This document shows, one piece after another, positions 1 to 11,488 of a stretch of DNA of 64,000 bases (position 1 is its first letter; each line of letters starts with the position of its first letter). The notes under the pieces were generated by a model. The model had not been told where the DNA came from. It worked only from the letters and a program-made list of their open reading frames with translations, and searched no databases. Both the position numbers and the translations under genes were made by a program. Origin of the DNA: Arctopsyche grandis (taxonomy: Eukaryota > Arthropoda > Insecta > Trichoptera > Hydropsychidae); NCBI RefSeq assembly GCF_051622035.1, contig NC_135362.1, positions 19,809,001 through 19,873,000 of the forward strand, in the 5' to 3' direction.

Positions 1-790
1 AGACTTTGAAAAGGCCTTTGACCGTGTCCAACACGCTCGCCTGATGGAAACATTAAAAAATATTGGCCTGGATGACAGAGATGTCAGATTGCTACGAAAT
101 ATTTATTGGAATCAGACTGCAGTAGTACGTGTCGATGATCAATTCACTGATGAGATTCCTATAGAACGGGGCGTCAGGCAAGGATGCATCCTATCACCTA
201 CTCTTTTTAACACCTACACCGAATCCATCTTCCACGATGCTCTCCAAGAGGCGGAGGGCATCAAGGTGGGCGGCGAGACGATCACCAATATGCTGATGAC
301 ACGGCACTAGTCGCTGAAAATTTAGCAGACCTGCAAAGATCTCTAGACCGTGTACATCAAGAAAGCAATCGAAGAGGTCTGCGCATAAATCTAAAGAAGA
401 CAAAATTTATGATAGTAGATAGAATGCAAACAGACACCGGGAATCTAACCTTGGATGGAGAGGTGATAGAAAGAGTAAAAAGATTCAAATACCTGGGTAC
501 CTGGCTGAATGAAGAGATGGACCCAGATGAAGATTTAAGAATCCGCATCGAGATGGCTAGAACAGCATTTGTAAAAATGAAGGCGGCGCTTACAAACAAG
601 CATCTCAATCTTCATACGCGGTTGAGATTCGCGAAGAGCTACGTCTGGACAGTATTACTACACGGATGTGAGACGTGGACTCTGAAAACCAAGATGATCA
701 GCCGCATTGAAGCTTTTGAGATGTGGGTCTATAGGCGCACTGAAGATTCCGTGGACCAAAAAGATATCAAACGAAGCTGTCCTCGGCATG
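1..790 (+). pseudogene. RTE-like LINE reverse transcriptase fragment, frameshifted
   Basis: This is part of a non-LTR retrotransposon reverse transcriptase, cut by the left window edge. Frame 2 opens at base 2 with DFEKAFDRV (RT motif A) and runs through GVRQGCILSP (motif B). The catalytic YADD box lies at 289-300 but in frame 1, so a small deletion just before it shifts the frame and the first frame stops at 308-310. Frame 1 continues through a thumb-like region with FKYLGTWL and HGCETWTLK to about 739. A second shift moves the similarity to frame 2 at 740, LKIPWTKKISNEAVL, after which LINE similarity fades. The motifs resemble the RTE clade (family knowledge); no endonuclease is in view. 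It is a dead copy. Clade assignment is moderately sure, RT identity very sure. Confidence 0.93.
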
Positions 791-1017
791 ATGGGGAGAT
801 ATCCAGAACCCAATTTCGACGGTGGGGAAATTGAATCTGGACCGAGCAGTTTAACTCGTCTTATTTCCGCGCCATGAGCGAAAATATCGCGCTCGTGCGA
901 TAACGCGGAACAAACGAAACTACTCCAAAACAAAACACACACATCCGATGCAAACATTTTTATCCAGTCCGAGTAGGTATTTTTAGTGGTAGGTACACAA
1001 TCACAGTTTGAAAACAG

Positions 1018-1062
1018 CGGGCAGAAGAAGAAGAAAAAGTAGGAGGAGGAGAAGAAGACACG
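1018..1062 (+). repeat. Purine-rich GAAGAA/GGAGGA tract
   Basis: An imperfect tract of GAA and GGA triplets. It lies about 230 bp downstream of the last LINE similarity and could be the simple-repeat tail of that element, since RTE elements often end in microsatellites. A similar GAAGAA tract closes the window at 63956-63980. Confidence 0.6.
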
Positions 1063-2510
1063 AAACCAACTTCGATAATGTATGTAATAATAGTTTCGCT
1101 TCGTCCTTTCAACGCCACCCAGGCTGCTTTTGTTGAAGCAACTAGTTCATCGCCATATCGTCGACGATGTTTCGCTATCGGGAAAAGTTTTTATTAAGAG
1201 AACATGGGTTTTGATAAGCGCGCCAGACAGACGGACGCACAGATAAAGTAACTTAGGCCTTCTAGTCTACTCCGTTTGGAAGTGAAGGAGTTCCTTTTTC
1301 AGTTCTTGAACTTTTCAGCTGCGACGATTCCGGAAGCTGCCTCCAGCCATGATTATTGAGTGTCTCGTAGTTTTACATATGTACATATATCTGTCTTCTT
1401 TTTGTCCACGACTCCAATACCGCAGCCTCGAATTCATTCAATAATTTTATTTCATTTAATAAGTAATTATTTTTGAGACAACTTATTCTCCGTATTAATG
1501 GAATAGATGATTCTGTCTATTTTATTTTGAAATAAATATAGTTGTTGATATCTCATTGTTTCTAGCTGTCTTTCTCGTTTAATATTGTCACTTCGCTAAT
1601 TGCAGAATAAGTCGATTGAAATTTTTTAAAAGACGGGTTTTATCGGAGTAAGTTTCCAAGTAAGAATTTCAGTCGGTGTTATCGACTTAAGCAAAAGCTC
1701 GTATTTGCTTAGACGAAACGGCGAAAAATATTTGGAAGAGTGCTATTGCCAATCATTCGCGACTTTGCCCGGTGCGTCTTAAAAGATTTAATTATAAGTT
1801 GAAGATGTTTTCGCGATACAAAAGCATGATTGGATGGTGCGACTGAAAAGAAGTTTTAATGAGACTGAGTGGGGGTGTTGGAAGTTGTCTCCCATTTCGA
1901 AACTTTGCTTCTCTACTGAACAATCTTCAAAATTCTGTTTAGCACGAAATTTCTATCGAATTTTAAGTGTAATAAATTAAGATTCGGCCATCACTCTGTC
2001 ATACAATAGAAGGAAATTCTTTGACCCGTGGAACGTTTAGCAGCCGGTTACGATTTCGGTCGTAGGACTGTGCAGAAAACGTTCACCTTTCGATGTTTCT
2101 CACGTGCTATTTTTTTCACCTCCTCCCCTCCAGCCCCATTCCCATCTGTAAATTCGTAATGTGAAAAAATCGCGGACGGGTTTAGGCGTTTTGCGTTGAG
2201 TTAAAGCGCTTTTGAATATTTCAGTCGCTGAAAAACGTTCGAAAGGGGTCGGGCCAAAAGGGAAAAGTGACGCCGGCGTCAACCGGAGAGAGGGGGATAG
2301 AATGTAATGGCGGGGGGGGGTAAGGGGTAGGAGGAGGCTGGAGAGCTGAAAATTCGGCGCGGAATATTCAGAAGTTTTCGTGAAAAACGGAAACGTTCAG
2401 CAAAGTCAAAACACGAGGACGATTACTTCCGAGCGAGAGCGTTTCAAAAGGGGGAGGTCCGCTATATGCGGACTTTATGAACCCGAAAACTTGAAGCACA
2501 GGCGCCCGCA
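1063..2510. other. Non-repetitive moderate-GC island, no gene seen
   Basis: Mixed-composition sequence with frequent CpG and no transposon signature. Only short open frames occur, none recognisable. It holds a G-rich stretch at about 2290-2345 with a run of ten G (2311-2320) followed by GGGG, AGG and GGAGG blocks, compatible with a G-quadruplex. Candidate host sequence such as regulatory DNA or UTR; no function can be assigned. Confidence 0.5.
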
Positions 2511-5500
2511 CCCTAAAGCCTCATTAAAATAATTTGCCTAGATGCATCTGTTGATAGCATCTAGCATATTGCTTCTGCATTTTTTTTGATTAATAAAAAT
2601 ATTTGCCAAAAGAGGAATCTAAAGACAAAGGTCACCAGAAACATTCCCCTCCGAAATTATGGTAGACGCAAACTCCATATCAAACATTTTGTATGAAGTG
2701 AAATATTTTATTTATATTTTTACACAAAATTTTAATGTCTACCTAGCCATCCGTGAAACTACTATCATCATAATATATGTAATTTTATACGGGGAAAAAA
2801 AGGTAAAATAAAAAAAATATATATACCAACCCGCAGCATATATCAATGGTTAGCACAATGTAATACTTTCAATTGTGTGGTCATGTGTTCTATCTTGTAT
2901 GCTGCTGTCGAGACCTTGGATATGTGACTCTAACGTCAATCGTTTCCTGTCCAAAGTTGCTAATTTATGATTTCGTTGAAACGGTTCCAACAAATTGGCT
3001 ACCCTCTAGCAAACATAGGAGATATTTAGCATCTCGATTTTCGCTGATTTGCAAAAATGTTGCAAATTTGCCCATATATGTCTGTGCATTTTAACTGTTG
3101 TTTGTATTTGCCCTGTATAATACTTCTGCACAATGTTTGACCATAGATGGACATGAAAAAAGTGTAGGAATGTTCGTATTTCCGTCATCTTGTCCTTAAA
3201 GTAGGCGTCACGTTGTTGTACGGGTCGCCTGCATGACTATTGAAATACTTTATATGTACATATATTGGACTTACATAATTGATGCCAAAATACTGAAATC
3301 TGTATCATTTTCAGATAATCAGTTTTTAGAACATTTTTTCTGAAATTTTTACGTTTTAAATGCCAATAAATGTCACTTCCCACTATTTATAATTTAAAAA
3401 TGAAGCTCGGGAATTACGGCTTTAATATATTCGTCGTACATTGGAATAAATTTATTACGAAAATGTATACAGGTTTTCACATCGTAGTTATGTATGTTGG
3501 ACGAAAATGTATGTGTAATCTTTTTGATGACAAATTTCAACGTTTGTACGTTTTGGCGTCAAACTCGACGAGTGGGGGGTCAAGGGGGAGTCGACATAAA
3601 ATAGAACAACAAAAACAAGAAAATGCGAGGGCACACTTCTGAAAAGGGGTGAAATATCATAAATGAAATGCAGAGCGCAAATCGCAGACGACCCTCAGTG
3701 TAATGAGAGACGAAAGTTCATGAAAGCGAGAGACGGTGACAACTTTTTGCGCAGGCCACAATTCAACATACTTTTTTGTATACATAAAATTTTCATTAGT
3801 GTTAATATTTTCCTTTTAAATAATTACAAGTAAACACTGCATAATTTGACAGTACATAAATTCGAACAAATTTATTTTATAATATATACAGGGATGGTTT
3901 CTTAAGTTATTATATTTTTGAGGTATTTTTTTCGTGTTCGTTTTCACGTCGCCGTTTTTCCCAGCTCATCGCTTTCAAGTCTGGGAAAAAATTCGAATCA
4001 CAAATTTCTCCACAGTTTCAGCTGTGCGCGCATTAAAAAACGTGCAGGGCCGGCGCCAGGAAAATAGAAAAAGAGCTCGCGGTGGGGAGAAATAAGTGGG
4101 AGGCAGAGAGGGCCGTGAGATGGAGATGGGAATGGGGTGGAGGAAGAGGCGCTTTCATCAGCACAACTTCGGTGTTCAGTAATGAATGTCTAAATTTTGC
4201 ACGGTCTTAGCAATCAAGTGCGGTAGCAAATAAAAATACACAACCCGCGTGCGCGATGGAAACCTGGAGTCGTTCACATGAGAGCCTCTCCAGACAGGAG
4301 ACGCCAACCGAAAATGCATACCCCTCATTGCTTACCCTTTTTGTCTGCCTTATAAAACAACGACGACATAAAAAAAAAATTAGTAAAGCCCTCAAACTTC
4401 TATGTATGTAGACACCAGATAACATACATATCTACACGAAGTATGTAATATACATGCATATATGTATAAATTTATTCAACACTAGATATAAAACTAGCGG
4501 AAGTAAAATAATCATTGATTTATTTTTTTCATATAGTGCTATGTATGTATGTATATTGATGTTTCAATTTTATATTTTGGAAAGGAATATATTCGATGGG
4601 TCGCACAATAATGTTAAAAAGCAGATATCGGTTCGCGCATACTAACCAATTCGCAAAACCGCGACTCTCGTTTCAAGACGCTCTGAATGGATTTTCGTCT
4701 AAATTTGCGTACATAGGCATACGAAAATAATAATTATATTATTATACATGTATATAAAATCCTCATGAAGATCAGATTATTCATCCTCAATATTAATATA
4801 TTTCATTACTTCATATACTTGTTGATATTACATTTTTAAGTTAGTTCTTTTAAATATAAATAGTACGTATTTAATCATTGAAAGCAGAAGCTTTTGATGT
4901 ATGTACGTACTTTTGCTTTTCCAAAAGTTTAAATTGAATACATCGTGAAATAATTGTAAAGTTGTAAAATTGACTTACATCTAACTAGATAAAATATTAT
5001 TAAAATGAATGTTTATAGCCTGTTTATAATTCCAATTTGCAATTGGTCAAAAATACTTTGACTTTGAAATATGTCACTCTGACTTTTAATCGATTTGGTT
5101 CTGATTCTGATTAGAATTTTGATTACAATTCAAGCTCTATTTTGAAAAAAATACCGACAATCGACGACGGTTAACACTCTAGTTCAAATTTTGACTACAA
5201 TTACAACCCCAACATATGTAGACTTAACTTAGCTTTGACTTATTAGTATTCTATTTTTTATTTTGATTTTATGATTAACCATGAATTCATAATCTTCAAA
5301 ATAATGTCGGCGATATGCTATTATATAAAGTGGGCTCTTTTTTTATTTACATACATACATTCACAACTATTGATCAAGAAATATAGTTTACGAAAAATGA
5401 AAATGCAATATTTGTAATTATCCTCAATACCACACCAAATTTAGTATAAAATGAAACTTCATGGTACTCATACGAACTAAGATTAGATGGTTTTTGAAAT

Positions 5501-5526
5501 ACTAAGATTAGATGAGTTCGAGGTAT

Positions 5527-5530
<4 letters not shown>
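2511..5530. other. AT-rich spacer with one SINE fragment
   Basis: Mostly AT-rich sequence with TACATA/TATGTA runs. A slightly GC-richer patch at about 3640-3760 and 3960-4340 has no coding support. A degraded SINE lies inside and is listed separately. No other feature is seen. Confidence 0.5.
2868..3160 (+). repeat. tRNA-SINE fragment
   Basis: Degraded copy of the SINE seen at 11071 and 13279. Shared landmarks in order are TGCTGCTG, the core ATCGTTTCCT followed by AAAGTTGCTAATTTATGATTTC, and a GAAACGGTTCC-type block near an AAATTGGC. Further downstream it resembles the body of the minus-strand copy at 28.4-28.7 kb (GACCATAGATG against GATCATAGATG). The tRNA-like head is mostly unrecognisable. 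Confidence 0.7.

Positions 5531-5534
<4 letters not shown>

Positions 5535-5611
<77 letters not shown>
5535..5611. repeat. (TA)n microsatellite
   Basis: Nearly pure TA dinucleotide tract of about 75 bp. Open frames through it (YIYIYI) are composition artefacts. Confidence 0.97.
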
Positions 5612-5614
<3 letters not shown>

Positions 5615-5639
5615 AATGTACATAGAAAATTTCATCAAC

Positions 5640-5970
5640 TAACTAGGCTCTGTATCCAATTAAGCCGGTTGATTTCTTCGTATCGCGATCCGCCGGTTGG
5701 CGACCGCGCATCCGACCGGACCGAACAAGCGAACAAGCGAGGCGAGCCGGATGAGCGGAAAAAAGAAAATTCGCATCTATCGGCAAAATATGAACCGAGG
5801 AAAATGGAATTGGAAAGAGTCATTAGTGAGAAAGGCGCAAGGGCGTCGGTGGCGATGAGAGCGAGCGAGGGATGGGAGTGTAGCGGCAGCGTCGCGGAAA
5901 AAAAAGACCTCCAAAATTCCTGTCTACGAGGCTATTATTTTCACTCTCCCGTACAGATTTTCGGGACACT
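5640..5970. other. GC-rich CpG-dense island
   Basis: About 330 bp with many CpG and CCGG-type words between AT-rich flanks. A 107-codon open frame (5669-5992, plus) is charged, has no recognisable domain and ends in TACATATGTA repeat, so I do not call it a gene. Possible host regulatory DNA. Confidence 0.45.
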
Positions 5971-6465
5971 CTGTATATGTATGTACATATAATGCATGTA
6001 CATATATACGTTTCACCGCTCCCGTCCGAGACGTACGTCTAGTTATTATTTTTTACAAGTTTTTTGTCTTAGTACGCTCGAAAAATTCAAAACATACCTA
6101 CGTACATATGTTTTCTTTGCTTTTACATTCCGTTCAATATATTTAATAAAATAATTCTTGTGAATATATTGGAATAAAAAGTCGTGTTTTTTCTTGTGGA
6201 AAAATAAGAATGTAACGGTAATATGTATGTACGTACATACATATACATATATGTATGTTAATACATAAATGTAACAGCGACTTAAAATAGAGTCTATTCA
6301 AAGATATGATGGTATTATAAAAAATACATAATTAAAATAAAAATACGTTTAAAACAATCGATTTTAAAAATAGATAATTTTAAACGGGATTTAAATTGCA
6401 ACTACTAACAAATTGCAACTAAAAATGCAGTTGTTAAGAATAAATTATTTTTTAGGTCAGTATCT
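5971..6465. other. AT-rich spacer
   Basis: AT-rich sequence with several TACATA/TATGTA palindromes (around 5975-6010 and 6225-6265). Nothing else is seen. Confidence 0.5.
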
Positions 6466-6856
6466 GTGTACAATATCATCATCAGTTACAGCCATTCATC
6501 ATCTATTGCAGAATGAAGGCCTTTCCAACAAGCTTCTACCCGTCTGTGTTTTGCGCAACTCTCATTCATCTCACCCCACACATTTTTCTAATTTCGTTTA
6601 CCTATCTTGTTGCGGTCTTTCTTTTATCCATTTAAATTATTTCGGGTACCATTCTAGGATTTTTGTCCATTCTTTCGCGCATTGCCATTTCGATCTTTTC
6701 ACTATATCCACTACTCTTGACATACTTCTCACGCACGTCTTCCGCTTTATGTATTTCATCTTTATGCCTATCATGCAGCCTTCCATACTTCTTTGAGTGT
6801 ATTGTACTTTGTGTAGCATCTTGGCGTTCAATATCCAAGTCTCACACCCATGTGTA
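6465..6856 (-). pseudogene. RTE-like LINE 3' end, minus strand
   Basis: Read on the minus strand, the segment starts abruptly at HGCETWILNAKML (about 6855). It continues with RSMEGCMIGIKMK, then SRVVDIVKRSKWQ in a shifted frame, TKILEWYPR, a GRP-poor stretch, and WMRVAQN near 6550. The end reads TGATGATGATATTG at about 6475. This is the C-terminal RT region and 3' terminus of an RTE-type LINE, with TGATGA tail triplets typical of the clade. At least two frameshifts and several stops show it is dead. It is 5' truncated against a TACATA repeat. HGCETW is shared with the copy at 1-790, so both probably belong to related families. Confidence 0.9.
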
Positions 6857-7280
6857 CATATTATATATGTACATACATACATATATAATCGTTTTACGGA
6901 ACTTAAAATATTGCCCGAAACTACCAATTCAATAAATTCGAATTTTTGGACACATTTCGTTGACATAATTTTTTTAATCATTACATTTAACGAATTCTGC
7001 AATAAAACAAAATATGTGGAATGAATTTTAAATAGTTCTCTATAATTTAAATGTTGATTTATATAAAGAGACTCAAATTATGTATTTTCTTGCTGTTGGA
7101 AATAAATAAATTAGCATTTAAAAACGACTATATTTTTTGCTCACTGTCTGCATAGAAATAAGCTGTACAATAAGTTATTTAATCACGTGCGATCGTCAGC
7201 CGCGAATACTTTCGATCGAAAAACGCAATATGAATGTGTTAATAGATGTATACACCCACACATACAAATGTACGTATGTA

Positions 7281-7286
<6 letters not shown>
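6857..7286. other. AT-rich spacer
   Basis: AT-rich sequence with TACATACATA runs beside the LINE. No gene seen. Confidence 0.5.

Positions 7287-7358
<72 letters not shown>
7287..7358. repeat. (TA)n microsatellite
   Basis: About 70 bp of TA repeat preceded by a degenerate TATG/TACG approach. Confidence 0.97.
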
Positions 7359-7361
<3 letters not shown>

Positions 7362-7885
7362 CTTGCGCATTTTGCATCATTATGCACGTCTGACCAAATC
7401 TTGTATTTTACCTCAAAGATTCTTTTGATGGTGCATCGTCTTACGCATCGTTTAGCAATAAATAGTATAGAGGTTCAGGATCGTGTTCGAAACGGTGATC
7501 ACGTATGTACATCTTCGGGTAATTTGAACGTGAACGATTTGATCGGAGACGATAAAGTTTACATAGGAATTATGTAGTTTTCAGAAAGGAAAGATGTTTT
7601 ACTTGTGGCAATCGGTACTTAAGTTAGTAAAATAAGTTGTTGAAAGTGTTATTGTTCATTTTTTATATGCTTTAAAAATTGCATACTTTTGAAGTTTATA
7701 CTATCACGATTACATAGGTATATATAATTATGAAAGATCCAAAGGAGAGGCTTATAGATTATTTTTAATAAATTAATTTCCTCTAAATTGACAAATAATC
7801 AATTTTCTAAAACGATTTTTATTATGATTTTGAGACTTAATATGATTCGAATTAGTATACATACATGTGTATATATGTGCATATA

Positions 7886-7890
<5 letters not shown>
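7359..7890. other. Unique spacer, no gene seen
   Basis: Moderately AT-rich, with a slightly GC-richer first 170 bp. The open frame that continues out of the TA tract has no domain. Confidence 0.45.

Positions 7891-7969
<79 letters not shown>
7891..7969. repeat. (TA)n microsatellite
   Basis: About 79 bp of AT repeat, preceded by ATATATGTGC units. Confidence 0.97.
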
Positions 7970-7974
<5 letters not shown>

Positions 7975-9105
7975 TGAATTATAAGTATACAACTATATAC
8001 TGCAGTTATATATGTATTTAGGTTATTATCAAATTATTAAATATCACTGAAGGGCCAAGTAATTCAATAAAAAAACTTATATAATAAAAATAATTTTTAA
8101 CTAAGCTCTAAATAAATTTATAGCCAATTCTTTAATTCTATCCTGTTTTTATCTTATAAAAATTGCACAACAAGATTATCTTGTACCACCTGATCCACGG
8201 TGAACTTTCTTTGCTTCAAAGTTTAGGAACAAAATAACGCACGTAAATTTCTAGCATATGAAATTCATGTACTTAGTGTAAGATTTACATTAATTAAATA
8301 AACATTTGTGCAGATATTGTTGTTTGTGACTGATTAAATTTACTAATCGAAATGTCGAGATTTTTTAATACTATTATAATTCGATTACAAATTTTAATTG
8401 TGGAATGTAATGATTGAAGTTTTCTGTTCGTAGTTTGTGCGGGGAACTTTTAAGATATCCAACGAAAGGCTGAGTTTTTCTTCGTTGAAGATTTGGCGTG
8501 AATAGCGTAGAATAAAAATGAAAGGAAAATCTGGAGAAAACGTTGAAAAGCTCATTATTCCCGGAATACGCGTTTGTTAGTTGCACGGACGGTGTTTGGT
8601 TTCCCGGGTAAGCCGATACCGATGAACTAATCAAATCTACACCAAAATTATAATTTGGCTATTTGAAAAGCTGTACGTGCACGTGCGTAATAAGAGCAAA
8701 TAATTGGTGAAACATGATACGTTACAAAATGCATGTTTTTTTGACGAAAATATTTCATTTCTCAAATGTTCAGTCAGTCAAAAAACGCGCACATGAATTT
8801 AATAAGTTTTAATTTCAACTACTACATAAAGCTAGTCTTCACACAAACTTGTGTTAGCTAAATTTTCATCGTATACTTTAGCTTTTGCGTAGCAGATGCT
8901 GTAGGCAATCGAGTTCATAGCTTAAAACATGTAGTTAAAACCATTTTCTCCAAATCTTTATAAGTTGAATTTCATTACAGAACTATACGAACTTCACAAA
9001 AGTTTCACTTTAGTACGGACCGAAATAAATGTTACAGATTTTAATTAAATTAACATTCTCTAGAAGTGAATTTACTTGAGTAATTGAAAAAGTGCTAGTT
9101 TTTTA
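7970..9105. other. AT-rich spacer
   Basis: AT-rich sequence without a repeat signature or a convincing open frame; a somewhat GC-richer patch lies at 8400-8630. Confidence 0.5.
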
Positions 9106-9598
9106 CAGGGCTGTGGAGTCGGAGTCGCGAAGTCGGAGCATTTCAAGCGGAGTCAGAGTCGTAAAAATCTATTACTACTTTTTATTATTTTTGTAATTAA
9201 TAGTATTACGCTATGCGTCAACTAGAGCATATAATTTTACTGAAGTAAATCGACTAATAAATTTTAATTTAATAATTTCTTTATAAAATTCATGAATTTA
9301 AATTACATTATAAATAAAATCGTTGAATTGCACATATATTCTGTGTGTTCTGGTCAAAACCGATATTCTCATACTTTTTTTTTTATAAAATTGATTTGTT
9401 TGTGTATGAAATTCATACACATACATATACTTTGTACCTATGTACTTTACCTTTTTTTATACCTATTTCATTACCAATAATTCAATATATTGGGCAACAT
9501 GTGCCAAAATGAAAATCGTTCAAGTTGCAGTCGGAGTCAAATCAAAATATAAAGTCGAAGTCGGAGTTGGTAAGTTTTCATCCGACTCTACGGCTCTG
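9106..9598. mobile_element. Non-autonomous hAT-like MITE, GTGGAGTCG family, copy 1
   Basis: The left end begins CAGGGCTGTGGAGTCGGAGT and continues with GGAGTC-type subterminal repeats. The right end carries GTCGGAGT repeats and closes with CCGACTCTACGGCTCTG, the inverted form of the left end. The interior is AT-rich and aligns by eye with copy 2 at 32191-32843, for example GTCAACTAGAG, ATAAATAAAATCGTT, TGTATGAAATTCATA and ATTACCAA. Flanking octamers GTTTTTTA and GTACTTAA agree at 5 of 8 bases, a weak target-site duplication. It has no coding capacity, so it would need a transposase supplied in trans. Confidence 0.85.
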
Positions 9599-9925
9599 GT
9601 ACTTAAAATTACATACAATGTTATATGTACATACCTTGATATTGACCTGATGTCCATAATTTTGTACATACATATTTGTGTCAATTTTTACTTATATTTT
9701 AAAAGCTTAGTTACTTCATTTTGAAAATATGAATATATCATAGATGTATATATTTTTAAATTTATTTTATTATTTGTATTTAAATTTAAAACATATAGTA
9801 ATATACCGAAATAATTTAAGATTTTTTTTAATGTAGTAAAGATAATGCCTATAAAATTTTCGTTCGTACCAGACATTTCAAATAATACAAATTTATTTAT
9901 ACGTACATATGTATAACGGGCTATT
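9599..9925. other. AT-rich spacer
   Basis: AT-rich sequence with TACATA motifs; no feature seen. Confidence 0.5.
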
Positions 9926-10640
9926 GAATGAGCCACTTGGCAGTTTGCAAACTGACGGGCGCGAGCAAACACAACGGTCATAGATTTCAAGTCAGACGTT
10001 TCGTACTATTGGAAATGATATTTTTTAAAGCAAATTCTCACAGTGGGCGTTTACAAGAGTGGCGCCGGACGTTAAAGTTTATTACGGACACGGGAAAATG
10101 TTCGGGAGGCAAACTGGCGAAACATAACGAGGGTGCGCCTTTATGCGCGCGCCCCGAAAGCCTTTTGAATTCATTTAAAGCTATTTTATGTTTGATTCCG
10201 GCGGCGCGCCCGATACGCGAAAGCTCGGCAGCTTTTATCGAAATTCGCCAAAGAGCTTATTCAAAAATTTATTATGGATTTTGCAGGGGTGCGGTTTCGC
10301 GGAGGAGTTCGGGCACGGGTTGTTAGGTGGCGCGCCATTTATGCGGGTGGGAAAACTCTCTGTGAACACACGCACCGGTGAGAATTCGAACAAGCTGAAA
10401 AATTCAAAGGGAATGCGTATCACATATTTATCGAAAAAGCTCGCTTGTCCGTTTATATATCGGCGGAGGAGTCGACGCTACCCCACGAGGGGGCGGGGGT
10501 ATGAATTGTTTCCGAATTGTTGCCGGATCGTTTACCCGATACTTTATAGTCACGCGAGGGGAGCGTCTAATGATGATTCGGGTTCATCAACTATGTCGCG
10601 AAATAATATATGTGAATCGTTTTTGTATGGAAAATGAGCT
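9926..10640. other. GC-rich CpG-dense island
   Basis: About 700 bp rich in CG words such as GGCGCGCC (twice, near 10203 and 10329), bounded sharply by AT-rich DNA. Open frames of 132 and 149 codons overlap on the plus strand but show no domain, biased composition and no shared splice logic. I treat it as non-coding host sequence of unknown role. Confidence 0.5.
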
Positions 10641-11070
10641 GGGCGCATAGTTTTTACTTACATACATCATGTCAGTAGTTTTTTTTCGTTTTATTTAATT
10701 TTGATAGCATGACAATCGTTGACGACTTACATATGTAAAGTTAAGTAAAAGTTTTGCTTTTATACTCTGAATGGTGCTTCTTTCCAATATTAACTATGTA
10801 ATAGCAATATATATTTTTTCAATTAGTGTATATGCATTTTTTCAATTCAAATGATCAACGACTGTAGTGTTTCCTATAGTTTGTATCATTTAATATATTG
10901 TACATATGATCGTTGACTTTTAAAATGTTGATTTAATTATCTTATTTAACAAATTACATTTTTATACTATTATAATATTTTTTATTACAATTTTCATTTT
11001 TATTTTTTTATTTGATACTAATAAAAAGCATTTTACATAAGTACAAGTACAGTAAGTATTATATAAGTAC
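10641..11070. other. AT-rich spacer
   Basis: AT-rich sequence leading into the SINE; nothing recognised. Confidence 0.5.
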
Positions 11071-11488
11071 AGCCAGCAGTATGGCTCGGTGGTGGCGTTT
11101 ATGTTTGACACCGAGAGGTAACCGGGTTCGACCCCGTGCTAATCTATAATGCTGCTGGTCAGACTTGGTCCAGACTCCAAGTCTATCGTTTCCTATCAAA
11201 GTTTGCCAATTTATCTGATTTCATTGCTTAAACGGTTCCTCAATCAAATTGGCAAAAAACCATCCTACCGGCTACGTCACAAATATCTGAATTTGATTTA
11301 TGGAAAATATTTAAAAATTTATGTACAAGTCTAAATCCATAGATGTGTATAAATTAATTAAATGTTAATTTAGTGTTCTTAAGCCTGTCGAAATACAGCG
11401 ATTTACAAGTGTAATAAAAATGCTGCAATGTTTGTAATTAATTGTCTATGAAGGGGAATTGGGGTTTACCTATTAGGCCTTCCTGGTA
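11071..11488 (+). mobile_element. tRNA-derived SINE, copy 1
   Basis: Starts AGCCAGCAGTATGGCTCGG with a box A-like TGGCTCGGTGGT. Box B is GGGTTCGACCCC at about 11124-11135, so the head is a Pol III promoter derived from a tRNA. A conserved body follows (ATCGTTTCCTATC, GTTTGCCAATTTATCTGATT, CAAATTGGCAAAAAA, CATAGATGTGTAT, AAATACAGCGATTTAC). The 3' end reads GGCCTTCCTGGTATA, the right arm of the hairpin that is perfect in copy 2. It encodes no protein and would be retrotransposed in trans by a LINE. A 61-codon open frame inside is incidental. Confidence 0.92.

Noticed and set aside
5374..5613. Open frames rich in YIYIYI through TA tracts (also at 7183-7577, 15641-15922, 46528-46834)
   Set aside because: They are translations of (TA)n microsatellite DNA on both strands, not genes.
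9928..10637. Overlapping 132- and 149-codon frames in a GC-rich island
   Set aside because: Low stop frequency follows from composition; no domain, no start context and two frames compete.
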